Shown: positions 16,222 through 25,715, counted from the stretch's first letter. The stretch is 64,000 bases of DNA from JBCCIM01 sp965263205 (GCA_965263205.1 CBDHHF010000030.1:186001-250000), one strand, 5' to 3'. Numbers and translations are program-made. The notes: generated from the sequence alone by a model not told the origin.

Positions 16222-17046
16222 ATGTCGATTAAACCAACCAACATCGCGCCTCCTGCTGCAAAATGGCTTTGTTGCTCGCTGTTTTTGTTGATTGGAGGCC
16301 TGGTTTTGCAGCCGGTACTGGCACAAACGTCGGTAAATAGCAGTTTTCGCGTAAATAATAACCTTCGATTGGCTGTAGATGATGCAGCGTTGTATTACAG
16401 TGTTGCCCGAAATGCAGCAGTGTTTAATGAAGCCGGCGGTTCGACCGAAGTGTTCAAGCTCACCTTCCGCGAGCCGGTAAACGTTGTTGAGCGAAAAGGA
16501 CTCTGGAGTCTGATTCAAACCGAAGACGGCAAGCAGGGCTACGTTGCCAACAAAAACATTTCGAATATCTGGATTCGTATTTCCAAGCGTAAAAAGAGTG
16601 TTTACGTGTACCGTGGTACCCAATTAATCAAGCGGTATATCGCAGATTTTGGTAACAACGTGGTTTCAGATAAAATCCAGCGTGGCGATATTCGTTCACC
16701 GGATGACTGGCGCACGCCCGAAGGGACCTTCTTTGTTGTATCGAAGAACCCGAATAGTAAATTTTACAAAGCGCTTGTGCTTAACTACCCCAACGCCGAA
16801 GACGCCCGCCGCGGGTATCGGCAAGGGTTGATTTCGAAACGCGAATACGATGCCATCGTAGCTGCTGAAGATAAAGGTATTATTCCACCCATGAATACCA
16901 TGCTCGGCGGCTGGATCGAAATCCACGGCGATGGCACAGGCGGCGGCACCAACTGGACGCAAGGCTGCATTGCCATCGAAAACGACAAAATGGATGAGTT
17001 GTGGCCACTCATTCAGGTGGGCACCCCGGTTTTGACGGAGTATTAG
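16222..17046 (+). CDS. L,D-transpeptidase (YkuD) with SH3-like domain
   Basis: 274 aa. A signal peptide covers about residues 1-35 (WLCCSLFLLIGGLVLQPVLAQ). Residues about 50-115 look like a bacterial SH3 domain (LAVDDAALYYSVARNAAVFNEAGGSTEVF...GLWSLIQTEDGKQGYVA). The YkuD catalytic domain follows; its active-site block is IEIHGDGTGGGTNWTQGCIAI with His about residue 233 and nucleophile Cys249. It acts in the periplasm, forming 3-3 peptidoglycan cross-links or attaching proteins to peptidoglycan. Only 45 bp separate it from the HAD gene, so read-through is possible. Confidence 0.93.
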   Translation: MSIKPTNIAPPAAKWLCCSLFLLIGGLVLQPVLAQTSVNSSFRVNNNLRLAVDDAALYYSVARNAAVFNEAGGSTEVFKLTFREPVNVVERKGLWSLIQTEDGKQGYVANKNISNIWIRISKRKKSVYVYRGTQLIKRYIADFGNNVVSDKIQRGDIRSPDDWRTPEGTFFVVSKNPNSKFYKALVLNYPNAEDARRGYRQGLISKREYDAIVAAEDKGIIPPMNTMLGGWIEIHGDGTGGGTNWTQGCIAIENDKMDELWPLIQVGTPVLTEY

Positions 17047-17433
17047 GATTTCGGGATTCTGTGTTTTCGTGTTTTGGATTTTGTGCTTCTGCCTATTGCG
17101 ACTATTTAGCCTCCACCGTTCATTCTATGTCATCCCCAGCTTGACTGGGGATCCATACGAATAGCAAAACGGATTTCCTCCGGCAGTTAGCCATCCCTGT
17201 GGATGCCCAATCAAGTTGGGCATGACGTCGTTAAAGGATACGTTAATGAAGTAGCCACAGCGTACGACCGGGCAGTAGCAAACTGAATCACCAAAACCCG
17301 ACAACCCGGAAGCACGAAATCCCCGAAAGCACAAACCCCGAAACCCACCAAACTGCACCAGCTTGCGGATAAACAATAAAACTGAACTTTCGCGAAAAAA
17401 AGCGCGTATTTAATACTATATTGTGCGAACACG
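17047..17433. repeat. Gap with a pair of inverted REP-like hairpins (17127-17228)
   Basis: GTCATCCCCAGCttgaCTGGGGATCC (17127-17152) forms a near-perfect hairpin. About 50 bp later TGCCCAAtcaaGTTGGGCATGAC (about 17203-17226) forms another, in the opposite orientation, so each GTCAT/ATGAC lies on the outside. The remaining sequence (17050-17090 and 17290-17350) is low-complexity G/T and C/A text. No gene is seen. Confidence 0.75.
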
Positions 17434-18921
17434 ATGTGTACGAGAGCAACTATGAGATTTTACGCCAGCCATACGCTTACCGGGTATTCCGCGAGAATCC
17501 TTCTTTTGTTAGCGATTCTTGTGCCAGCATTCCTATTCGTTCATGACGGATTTGCGCAAGAAACGGCCACCGATGAAAACCTTTCCGAGCGCGTTCCTTT
17601 TGATGAGCCGCTATCGGAAGGATCGGTTTTTCTCGTTCCTGTTGATGGCATGATCGACAATGGACTGGCGCGTTATATCGAGCGTGCAACAGAGGATGCC
17701 GAAGAAGGCAATGCAGCACTGATCATTTACCATGTGGATACGTTTGGCGGACTGGTTGATGCAGCGGATAAAATCCGCAAAACCATTTTGAACACCGATA
17801 TACCCACGGTGGCCTTTATCGATAAGAATGCCGCATCCGCCGGCGCACTTATTTCTTATGCAGCAGACCGTATCCTGATGGCACCCGGTTCCTCCATAGG
17901 CGCCGCAACAGTTGTCGAAGGGGGCAGTGGCGTTAAGGCATCTGAGAAGCACCAGAGCTATATGCGCGGCCTCATGCGTGCAACTGCAGAAGCCAATGGG
18001 CGCAATCCTCAAATTGCAGAGTCCATGGTTGATGACTCGCTCGCTGTGGAGGGTGTCGTGGACGCAGGTGAACTTCTGACGCTCTCTTCACAGGAAGCGC
18101 TGGAAGTAGGCGTTGCTGATGGCATCGTGTCCTCCATTGATGAAATCACCGAAGTGTATGGCATTGCCGAAGCAGCGCAGGTAGATCACCAGGCATCGCG
18201 TGTAGAGCAAGTGCTTCGTTTTCTGGGCTCGCCTGTATTACAGTCGCTGCTCATGATGATGATGATGGGCGGGTTATATTTTGAATTGCAATCGCCCGGT
18301 GTAGGTTTTGCCGGCTTGATGTCGCTGCTCGGCGCCACCTTGTTTTTTGCACCGCACTACATGATGGGACTCGTAGAGAGCTGGGAAATTGTGCTGTTTG
18401 GGATCGGGGTGTTGCTTCTACTGGCAGAGGTATTTGTAATCCCCGGTTTCGGTATAGCCGGCCTGGCTGGATTTATTCTGGTTATCGGGTCGCTCATTGC
18501 GTCCCTTATTGGCAATGTCAACCTTCAATTTCCACCTTTTATTGAAATCACCTCGGCGCTTTCGACCATGGCTGTAACGCTGGTCTTGCTGGTGATGATG
18601 GTCTTTTCGCTGGCGCGTTATCTCCCCACAACCACGCGCTTCAATCGCATGGTCCTGGCACCTGAACTGTCGAGTGCAGAAGGGTATACGGCCGCACCAA
18701 CCGACCATGAAATTCTTGGGATGGTTGGGCGTGCAATTACACCGTTGCGTCCTGCCGGTACCGTGCAATTGGCCGACAACCAGCGCCGCGTCGATGTTGT
18801 GACAGCCGGCGAGTTTATTGATACCGGAGCTTCTGTGCGCGTTGTCGATGTGCGTGGCAGCAGGGTAGAAGTGCGTCAGGTTGAAGCTATTTCAAAAGAA
18901 AGTGAAACATCTGCCGCATAA
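17434..18921 (+). CDS. NfeD-type membrane-bound ClpP-class serine protease (long form)
   Basis: 495 aa; ATG 17452 (MRFYAS) is an alternative start. A signal segment lies at about residues 22-42. The periplasmic ClpP-like domain covers about 60-260 with AALIIYHVDTFGGLVDAADKI, nucleophile Ser135 in KNAASAGALIS and a candidate base Lys172 in KASEKHQSYMRG. Four to five membrane helices follow (about 270-410), then an OB-fold NfeD domain (about 430-490: GMVGRAITPLRPAGTVQLADNQRRVDVVTAGEFIDTGASVRVVDVRGSRVEV). Such proteases cleave stomatin-like partners. A short NfeD gene follows, but no flotillin or stomatin gene does. Confidence 0.92.
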   Translation: MCTRATMRFYASHTLTGYSARILLLLAILVPAFLFVHDGFAQETATDENLSERVPFDEPLSEGSVFLVPVDGMIDNGLARYIERATEDAEEGNAALIIYHVDTFGGLVDAADKIRKTILNTDIPTVAFIDKNAASAGALISYAADRILMAPGSSIGAATVVEGGSGVKASEKHQSYMRGLMRATAEANGRNPQIAESMVDDSLAVEGVVDAGELLTLSSQEALEVGVADGIVSSIDEITEVYGIAEAAQVDHQASRVEQVLRFLGSPVLQSLLMMMMMGGLYFELQSPGVGFAGLMSLLGATLFFAPHYMMGLVESWEIVLFGIGVLLLLAEVFVIPGFGIAGLAGFILVIGSLIASLIGNVNLQFPPFIEITSALSTMAVTLVLLVMMVFSLARYLPTTTRFNRMVLAPELSSAEGYTAAPTDHEILGMVGRAITPLRPAGTVQLADNQRRVDVVTAGEFIDTGASVRVVDVRGSRVEVRQVEAISKESETSAA

Positions 18922-18964
18922 TCCGTAAACTTGGCCATTAATTAACGCTATACCAACGCGCCTT

Positions 18965-19465
18965 TTGGAAATTCTAATCCCCATAGCCCTCATTGTACTC
19001 GGACTGGGTTTTATCCTGTTCGAAGTATATTTGGTACCCGGCTTTAACGTGGTTGGTATCATTGGTTTATTGGTGATCATCTTCGGTGTTGGGTATGGAT
19101 TTAGCGAAACGGGGCTTGTGGGCGGTACGCTCTACCTCCTCGGTGCGATCGTTTCTGTTGTGGGTACGTTCTTTTGGTTGTGGAAGTCTGGGGCCTGGGA
19201 TCGCTTTATTTTGGCGACAAACCTGCGTAAAGATGAAAACTTGATCGCCCGTGAAAGTGAAGATCGGGCCCGCTATCTAGGCGAAGCCGGCAGGGCAATT
19301 ACGCCGCTTCGTCCGACCGGCATTGTGGAAATTGGCGGCCGGCGTATCGAAGTTATGACAGAGGGAGAGTTTATCGCAGCTGGCAGCAACGTGAAAGTCG
19401 TTGCGATGGATCGCCGCCGGTATTTTGTCCGACTTGAGAATCAGGACATCGAAAACCAATCGTAA
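18965..19465 (+). CDS. NfeD-like protein (short form)
   Basis: 166 aa from a TTG start, 43 bp after the long NfeD gene. There are two or three membrane helices (LIPIALIVLGLGFILFEVYLVPGF; VVGIIGLLVIIFGVGYGF; LYLLGAIVSVVGTFFWLW) and then a C-terminal OB fold (GEAGRAITPLRPTGIVEIGGRRIEVMTEGEFIAAGSNVKVVAMDRRRYFVRLE). The OB part is clearly paralogous to the end of the preceding protein. It has no protease domain. Such pairs usually operate with flotillin/SPFH proteins in membrane quality control or microdomains; that partner is not in this window. Confidence 0.9.
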   Translation: MEILIPIALIVLGLGFILFEVYLVPGFNVVGIIGLLVIIFGVGYGFSETGLVGGTLYLLGAIVSVVGTFFWLWKSGAWDRFILATNLRKDENLIARESEDRARYLGEAGRAITPLRPTGIVEIGGRRIEVMTEGEFIAAGSNVKVVAMDRRRYFVRLENQDIENQS

Positions 19466-19732
19466 GCTTTACGCTCGCTTTTCTTTATACGTCCGTTCAT
19501 TTAGTGGATCTTGCAGCAACCTATTTTTTGCCGGCGTGTCTGTATGTAGCAGGCAGGATCCTTGTCGTTTTGCCGGCTAGCATCGGCTTATTCAGCAATA
19601 CCCTGCACTGCGTCTCCTGAAACTTGTATCTCGTATCCCGGTAACTGGTTTTCAGGACCTTTTATCGCTACAGGTCCTCAGGATGTGTTTGCCACATCAT
19701 CGCTATCAGATTTAATATCCCCGCGAATTATC

Positions 19733-20449
19733 GTGAAAAGAGTAACCTACTTTGTTGTTATCGCACTTTTTCTGATCCAGGGCTGTGCGCAGGATGCTGC
19801 GTTTACGTATGGGCCACCTGCTGGATGGGAAGCTGATGGTACAACCTGGTGGAAAGCCGGCCAGGACACCACGGGTCTGTTTCGCGAGCTTGAAACGCTC
19901 GAGGACATGCAAGTGGCAGGTGTTGATGACGTATATCTTTCCAATACCGCACTGACTGGAGGCCGCGACGCCCGCCAGCAATTTACCAAAGCTGTTAAAA
20001 GAAGCTTGATTAGAATGTACAGAAACGAGCCGGCGATAGTTGACTCGCTTTTTGAGAAGTTTCTGACGCCAAAAGTGGCTGATGTCGAGTTTACCAACGA
20101 CCCTGTTAAAGACGTTGAGAAGTTCAAAAAGTCCTCGTACAAACTGCTATCCCGTCATTTTCGGGAGCCCCGTACGCGACTTGAGTTAGGCACAGATGTA
20201 CTTGTCGTTTATCCTGATTCCATTCGCCAGCAGGGCGTTGAGGGTTATGTGAAACTTCAGGTGTATCTGGACGATGAGGGGAATCCCCTAAGCGTTGAGC
20301 TGCTGGATGGTGTACATCCTGTGCTCGACCAACTGGCGCTGGTTGCAACTACCGAGATGCGCTGGCTGCCGGCCTACGTTGAAGAAAAGCGTGAATGGAA
20401 AGCCATTCCTTCCTGGACGCGTTATAGAATAGCGTTCAAGACGTCGTAA
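19733..20449 (+). CDS. Lipoprotein with TonB-like C-terminal domain
   Basis: 238 aa from GTG 19733. The frame opens at 19562, but only from the GTG does a clean lipoprotein signal appear (VKRVTYFVVIALFLIQGC, Cys18). The C-terminal 80 residues (DSIRQQGVEGYVKLQVYLDDEGNPLSVELLDGVHPVLDQLALVATTEMRWLPAYV) match the TonB C-terminal fold: V-G-x-V, x-V-x-x-x-G, D-x-A-x-x-A. No proline-rich spanning region or TM anchor of classical TonB is present. It may be an envelope adaptor rather than an energy-transducing TonB. A strong terminator follows. Confidence 0.8.
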   Translation: MKRVTYFVVIALFLIQGCAQDAAFTYGPPAGWEADGTTWWKAGQDTTGLFRELETLEDMQVAGVDDVYLSNTALTGGRDARQQFTKAVKRSLIRMYRNEPAIVDSLFEKFLTPKVADVEFTNDPVKDVEKFKKSSYKLLSRHFREPRTRLELGTDVLVVYPDSIRQQGVEGYVKLQVYLDDEGNPLSVELLDGVHPVLDQLALVATTEMRWLPAYVEEKREWKAIPSWTRYRIAFKTS

Positions 20450-20468
20450 CCACGTCTTACTGAACTGT

Positions 20469-20507
20469 AAAAACCCGGTCCGCCTGCGGCAGACCGGGTT
20501 TTTTGTT
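20469..20507 (+). terminator. Rho-independent terminator
   Basis: AAAACCCGGTC and GACCGGGTTTT with an inner CGCCTGCGGCA segment, followed by a T6 run. It ends the TonB-like lipoprotein transcript. Confidence 0.92.
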
Positions 20508-20522
20508 TTTTCTTTTTCTCCC

Positions 20523-20556
20523 CACGTCATGCTCAATTGAGTTGGGCTTGACGTCT
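20523..20556. repeat. Single REP-like hairpin of the GTCAT family
   Basis: ACGTCATGCTCAA and TTGGGCTTGACGT pair with two mismatches around a short loop, between convergent genes. It has the same ends (GTCAT/TGAC) as the hairpin pair at 17127-17228. Confidence 0.6.
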
Positions 20557-20578
20557 GGTTGAAGCGGTAAATAAGCTC

Positions 20579-21904
20579 TCACCCGAGCAGGATGCCGGCG
20601 ATGGTTGCTGTCATCCAGGAGGCCAGCGCGCCGCCAATAACCGACTTCAGCCCCAGTTTCGCCACGTCACTCTTCCGCTCCGGTGCAATACCACCCAGGC
20701 CACCAATTTGGATCGCTATCGAAGAAAAGTTCGCAAAGCCACACAAAGCGTAGGTTGCGATAATAACGCTTCGCTCCGACATCACATCCCGTAATTCGCC
20801 GAGTGACAGGTAAGCCAGGAATTCGTTGATGGCTACTTTTTCGCCCAGCAGCCGGCCAAACATGAGGATATCGGAGGACTCGATGCCCATGGCCCAGGCC
20901 AAAGGCGAGAAAATAAACCCAAAAATGGCCTCGAGCGAAAGACTGGTAAAGTTACCGTTGCTCCATGCGGCGATGGCAGCGTTGAGGTCGTACACCTCCC
21001 AGCCAAAAATGACGGGATTACCTAGTAGGCCGAGTAAAAAGTTCAACATCTTTATCAAGGCTACAAACGCAAGCAACATGGCGCCTACATTGAGCGCGAG
21101 CTTCAATCCATCGGATGCCCCGTTGGCGGCTGCTTCGATGAGGTTTGCGTCTGTTGACGTATCGACCAGATCAACTGTGCCGCTTGTTTGGGGTGTCTCC
21201 GTTTCGGGTACAAGAATTTTAGCGACGACAATGGCAGCCGGCGCACTCATGATCGAAGCGGACAAAAGGTGCGCTGCGAACATCGCCTGGGACGCAGGGT
21301 CATCTCCACCAAGAAACAGAATGTAAGAGGCCAGGACGCCACCGGCGATGGTAGCCATGCCGCCGGCCATCAACGTCATTAACTCGCTTTTGGTCATCCC
21401 CAATACATAGGGTCGCACCACCAGCGGCGCTTCAGTCTGACCAATAAATACATTGGCTGCCGTAGCCAGTGATTCTGCACCGGATACCTTCAGAGCCTTC
21501 GCCATGAAGTAGCCCATCCCTTTGACAAGAGGCTGAATCAGTTTCAGGTGATACAGAATTGCCATCAGCGAGCCAAAGAAGATCAGGGTAGGCAGTACCT
21601 GAAATGCGAAGATAAATGCCATCGAGCCCTCGGCCGTTGTCGGAATACCCAACGGACCAAAAATGAATTGCGAACCCTCGTACGTGAAGCTCAGAATTTT
21701 TGTAAATGCCCGTCCGATAAAATCGAAGAGCATAAAACCGGGTGTGGTTTTGAGGATGAGGATGGCGAACACAAGCTGAATGCCGATGCCACTGCCCACA
21801 ATGCGCCAGTTAATACGCTTGCGATCTGAAGAAAAGAGATAAGCAATACCAACAAGTACAGCGAGGCCAAACAGGCCCCTGAGTGCATAGATGGCCAGAT
21901 CCAT
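20579..21904 (-). CDS. nupC: Concentrative nucleoside transporter (CNT family)
   Basis: 441 aa, about ten hydrophobic segments. It imports nucleosides by H+ or Na+ symport across the cytoplasmic membrane. CNT hallmarks: FVFGxLG-like FIFGPLGIP (about residue 80), FAFQVLPTLIFFGSLMAILYHL, nucleoside-binding GQTEAPLVVRPYV, NEFLAYLSLGEL (Glu for binding), and the conserved ATYALCGFANFSSIAIQIGGLGGIAPER. An extended cytoplasmic loop around residues 230-265 (ETETPQTSGTVDLVDTSTD) is typical of the animal/Bacteroidota-like subgroup. Uridine kinase at 7.8 kb could act on its cargo. Confidence 0.94.
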   Translation of the reverse strand: MDLAIYALRGLFGLAVLVGIAYLFSSDRKRINWRIVGSGIGIQLVFAILILKTTPGFMLFDFIGRAFTKILSFTYEGSQFIFGPLGIPTTAEGSMAFIFAFQVLPTLIFFGSLMAILYHLKLIQPLVKGMGYFMAKALKVSGAESLATAANVFIGQTEAPLVVRPYVLGMTKSELMTLMAGGMATIAGGVLASYILFLGGDDPASQAMFAAHLLSASIMSAPAAIVVAKILVPETETPQTSGTVDLVDTSTDANLIEAAANGASDGLKLALNVGAMLLAFVALIKMLNFLLGLLGNPVIFGWEVYDLNAAIAAWSNGNFTSLSLEAIFGFIFSPLAWAMGIESSDILMFGRLLGEKVAINEFLAYLSLGELRDVMSERSVIIATYALCGFANFSSIAIQIGGLGGIAPERKSDVAKLGLKSVIGGALASWMTATIAGILLG

Positions 21905-22362
21905 AAATCAACTCCAGGTGGGTTGGGAGAACGACCTAAGATGCAGGTTAGGGAGCAAAAGCGCAAAAAAATGCTGCGAAGAAATAACGCAGAACAGACG
22001 GGCTACGGTTATGTCGCAGCCAACGTTAGTCTGCAATCTCCAATCAAAAATCCGTATTCAGATATCACAGTCATGGCTCGGTTAGAAAAAGCTTTACAAG
22101 CCGGCAAAACGCCGCGCAGAAGTGTGCAGATTTCACAAAGAAGCTATTAAGCACATCAGCCAAAATCCGATACCTGAGGAAGAGGATCGGCACGGGAAAA
22201 GGCCCTCTTCTACATCCCTACTCGCCAATGGGTTTAGCGGCGCAGCAATCAGGATAAAGCGGACACAGTGAGGCAGTATTGATAGACTAGAGACACTAGC
22301 CAGGCTCCGCTATACGCACGCCCCATTGCGATTCAGCAACCATCATCGAAGCGGAGGTATCC
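21905..22362. other. Divergent intergenic region, no gene seen
   Basis: This 458-bp gap between divergently transcribed nupC and the hydrolase gene has two short frames of 64-75 codons with no recognisable features. GAAGCGGAGG lies 6-15 bases before the hydrolase ATG and is its likely ribosome binding site. Confidence 0.5.
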
Positions 22363-23649
22363 ATGCGTATACTAATTCTGGTAGCTATATCGATTGTCCC
22401 TGGATACAGCGCAGTACAGACTACTCTGGTACAGGCTGCTATCGTAGCACCAATACAGGTTGCGTATATCTCTCATGAGCAGCCTCCCGCTACCGAAGAG
22501 CAACGCGGCACCTTGTTGGGGGCTGAGCAAATTGGAATCCGTTCACGCGATGAAATTGCAGCCGCGATGGCAGATGAGGGCGTCCCGGGTGTGCCGCAGC
22601 ATGGCGTTGTATTGTACCGCGTGTTGTACCAAACTATCGATCACACCGGTCGGGCCCAGCAGGCTTCTGGCGCAGTAGCAATTCCGCTAACCCTCGATGC
22701 GCCGGCCCCCCTGATGAGTTACCAGCACGGCAGCGTGTCAGCCCGGAGCCGCGTACCATCCCAGGAAGGATTTGACCTCGTTAGCATGGGCTTGAGTGGC
22801 AGCGGCTATGTGACCGCACTTCCCGATTACCTCGGACTTGGCGTGTCGGATACGTTTCATCCCTACGTTCATGCTGCAACATTGGGTACCGCAGTGGTAG
22901 ACTTCCTGCGGGCAACCCGTGAGTTGTGCGCGCAATTGGATGTGCCGCTTAATGACCAGCTCTTCCTGGCCGGCTATTCTGAGGGTGGGTACGCAACCAT
23001 GGCAGCACACCGGGAAATAGAATTTTACCATGCGGATGAGTTCACCGTGACGGCCTCTGCGCCCATGGCCGGCCCCTATAATCTCTCGGAAGTGATGGTG
23101 GATCAAATGCTGGAGTCGAAGGCCTATCCCTCGCCGGGGTACCTGCCGTATACCCTGGTATCGTACAACCGTGTTTATGGGGTGTTTGATGATTGGGAAG
23201 ATGTGCTCCAGCAGCCCTACGCGAGTCTGGTTGATTCATTGTTCGATGGCAACCACACATTGCGCAATATCAACAAACAGCTACCCGAAGTGCCACTGGA
23301 AATGCTTACCGAGAATTTTGTGGAAGCATTGCGCGAACAATCACATCCCTTGCGCGAAGTGTTGGCTGAGAATGACGTCCACAACTGGGCACCTATAGCG
23401 CCGATGCGACTCTTTCATTGCGTCGGCGACGACCAGGTTTCGTTCCGGAATGCAGAAAAGGCGCTGGCAGCATTTCAGGCGCACGGCGCAGACCACATCG
23501 AACTGGCCGCATTAGAATTCGGCGGCCACGAAGCCTGCGCCCCGCCGGCCCTCTTCCTCGGCAAACTCTGGCTCGACGGCTTCCGCGCCGGCCAGCAATC
23601 CCCGATGATGCAGGCGAACATTAAGATTATCACGTCGGGCACGTTTTAG
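22363..23649 (+). CDS. Secreted alpha/beta hydrolase (lipase-like)
   Basis: 428 aa. The N-terminal signal segment (MRILILVAISIVPGYSAVQTTLVQAA) suggests export. The nucleophile elbow is AGYSEGGYA (Ser206), with the oxyanion region SYQHGS and DYLGLGVSD. An acid is likely in FHCVGDDQVSF, and the catalytic His in FGGHEAC near the C-terminus. The layout matches secretory lipase/prolyl-oligopeptidase-like hydrolases of 380-430 aa (YxGxGxxxPhPY-like). Substrates are probably esters; I cannot separate lipase from other esterases. The gene stands alone before the regulator at 23843. Confidence 0.87.
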   Translation: MRILILVAISIVPGYSAVQTTLVQAAIVAPIQVAYISHEQPPATEEQRGTLLGAEQIGIRSRDEIAAAMADEGVPGVPQHGVVLYRVLYQTIDHTGRAQQASGAVAIPLTLDAPAPLMSYQHGSVSARSRVPSQEGFDLVSMGLSGSGYVTALPDYLGLGVSDTFHPYVHAATLGTAVVDFLRATRELCAQLDVPLNDQLFLAGYSEGGYATMAAHREIEFYHADEFTVTASAPMAGPYNLSEVMVDQMLESKAYPSPGYLPYTLVSYNRVYGVFDDWEDVLQQPYASLVDSLFDGNHTLRNINKQLPEVPLEMLTENFVEALREQSHPLREVLAENDVHNWAPIAPMRLFHCVGDDQVSFRNAEKALAAFQAHGADHIELAALEFGGHEACAPPALFLGKLWLDGFRAGQQSPMMQANIKIITSGTF

Positions 23650-23842
23650 GATTGCCAAGTCATTAGACAGCAGGCTTATCCTATTACCAATGCCTGTAAT
23701 TGCTCGATTTAGGCGATAATGGTTGGGTTTTCAGGTTAGATGTCCGATTTGTACCAGTTTATGTCAGGTTCTTCCACAGGCAGTCAGCCTAGGTTTTGTG
23801 CAGACCCAAAGACCACTCCATTTGCAAAACCGACCTGTTGCC

Positions 23843-25510
23843 ATGGTAAAGTCCTCGTACAGAAATCCCTATATTTTCTGGAAGAAACAAGCTGAAGGAG
23901 ACCTCTCCGAGGTAGACCAGCTCAAAGCGCAAGTTGCATTACTATCCCAATTTGTTGCAGATCAGGATGAGTTGCTTCAGGCACTCACAATCGTTGCTCG
24001 CAATCCATTAACCCTTCTGAAAGATCCCGTGATGAGGATCAACGAGGGGGCTGTCAATGCCGATGATCTTAAGCTGGTTGAAGAGCAAGCAGTAGCTTTT
24101 GAGCGACTCTTCAATCTTGTGCAAAGTCAGCGAGAAGTTTATAAACTACTCCAGCGGGATACAAAGAAGCGCATTGATGTTGCAGCGATCAGTACCAGCG
24201 CCAGACTTCAGTTTATCGGCGTTGCCGAGGTTCAAGATATCGCCATCGCTTACAAGGCGAGCCGCGATACACCATACATCAAGTCAGATCCGTTGGTTGT
24301 TCAGCGGATTGTGATTGCATTACTGGCTAAGGCAATTGCTTATACGGAATCCGGCGGGAAAATTCAGATGGTATTGGCGCCGGCGGAAGACAGTGAGGAT
24401 TATGCGGTCTCAATTAGCTTGAAATACAAAGGTGAAAAAGTCGAGCGTACCAGCGACGATATGATCACCAGACTCGAAGTCCAGTTAAGCAAATCCGGCC
24501 CTGTTAACTTTGACTTGGTAGATGTGCGTTTACTGGTTGGTATGCTTGGCGGCCGGTTTGAAATAGAAGCAGATCCCGGGTTCTCTACAACGTTTAAGGT
24601 TTTGTTGCCGGCAGAACACAACTTGCCGCATTTGCCCAGGCAGCTCTCCGATGAAAGAGATGATGACACAGATCGCGATTCCGATCAGGAAGAAGTGACG
24701 CCGGCTTCTGAATTAACGCTTGTTGACACAACCGATATATACCAGGAAGACAAAGAGGCGTTGATCTTATTGGTTGAAGACAATACTGACGTAAGATATT
24801 ATCTCCGTTCGTGTTTAGAACCGCAATACCATGTTTTGGAAGCTGCAAATGGCCTGGACGGATTGCGTATTGCAGAAGAGCACATGCCGGATCTTATTGT
24901 AGCTGATGTAATGATGCCCGTTATGGATGGTCATACATTATGCAAACAGGTTAAGGAAGATGAGCGTCTCAACCATATTCCTGTGGTTTTGGCTACAGCG
25001 CTTTCTGCAGATGAGTATCGCTTAAAAGGATTTGAGGTGGAGGCAGACGCTTATCTGGTAAAGCCATTCGATAGCCGGGTGTTATTAGGTCAAATCAAAA
25101 CGTTGCTTGTTAATCGCAGCCGGCTACAAAAGTACTTCAGCGATACCATTATGGTTGAACCTACCGGTATCACGGTGCCATCGGTCGACCGGGCATTTAT
25201 TGATCATGCAAGGCGTATCGTCGAAGAGCAGATGCATCGTGTGACGTTTGACTTACACCAGTTTGCAGAATACCTGCACATGGGGCCTCGTCAACTGCAA
25301 CGGAAATTCAAGGCAGTTTTAGGGATGACGCCTACAGCTTATGTGCGCACAATGCGGCTGAAAAGAGCTGCGCAATTGCTGCAACAACGAGCTGGTAATG
25401 TTTCCCAGATTGCGTACCAGGTGGGCTACAGTCATCCACGACACTTTACAAGAAACTTTAAGAAGGAATACGGTAGAAGTCCTAGTAATTATATGGCAGA
25501 ATTCCATTAG
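23843..25510 (+). CDS. Degenerate histidine-kinase module fused to receiver and AraC domain
   Basis: 555 aa from ATG 23843; the open frame begins at 23723. It has no sensor domain and no membrane helix. Residues about 35-75 (LLQALTIVARNPLTLLKDPVMRI) align with a HisKA H-box, but SHEFRTPLT is reduced to ARNPLT and the phospho-accepting His is missing. The ATPase-like part (about 145-275) lacks the N-box Asn (PLVVQRIVIALLAKAIAYTESGG) and a DxGxG box. Residues about 305-420 form an intact receiver (VEDN; Asp355 in VADVMMP; Lys in LVKPF). An AraC helix-turn-helix pair closes the protein (RQLQRKFKAVLGMTP; IAYQVGYSHPRHFTRNFKKEYG). It likely binds DNA under control of another kinase. Confidence 0.85.
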   Translation: MVKSSYRNPYIFWKKQAEGDLSEVDQLKAQVALLSQFVADQDELLQALTIVARNPLTLLKDPVMRINEGAVNADDLKLVEEQAVAFERLFNLVQSQREVYKLLQRDTKKRIDVAAISTSARLQFIGVAEVQDIAIAYKASRDTPYIKSDPLVVQRIVIALLAKAIAYTESGGKIQMVLAPAEDSEDYAVSISLKYKGEKVERTSDDMITRLEVQLSKSGPVNFDLVDVRLLVGMLGGRFEIEADPGFSTTFKVLLPAEHNLPHLPRQLSDERDDDTDRDSDQEEVTPASELTLVDTTDIYQEDKEALILLVEDNTDVRYYLRSCLEPQYHVLEAANGLDGLRIAEEHMPDLIVADVMMPVMDGHTLCKQVKEDERLNHIPVVLATALSADEYRLKGFEVEADAYLVKPFDSRVLLGQIKTLLVNRSRLQKYFSDTIMVEPTGITVPSVDRAFIDHARRIVEEQMHRVTFDLHQFAEYLHMGPRQLQRKFKAVLGMTPTAYVRTMRLKRAAQLLQQRAGNVSQIAYQVGYSHPRHFTRNFKKEYGRSPSNYMAEFH

Positions 25511-25715
25511 CCATAGCTTGCGTTGATCCGCCAATAACGCAAGGAGATTGATCTACCTGGGTGCAGCTAGGCGACAAAAACATCACCAGAGCCGACGTTT
25601 ACAGATCTTTGGGTGTTGTAGTGTTATATTCCTAACACTTGCCTGTCGGTAATGCAGTGTTTATTCGCCTAGTGAATTAGAATAATCACTGCAACCATAC
25701 CCAGGTTAGTTCAAC

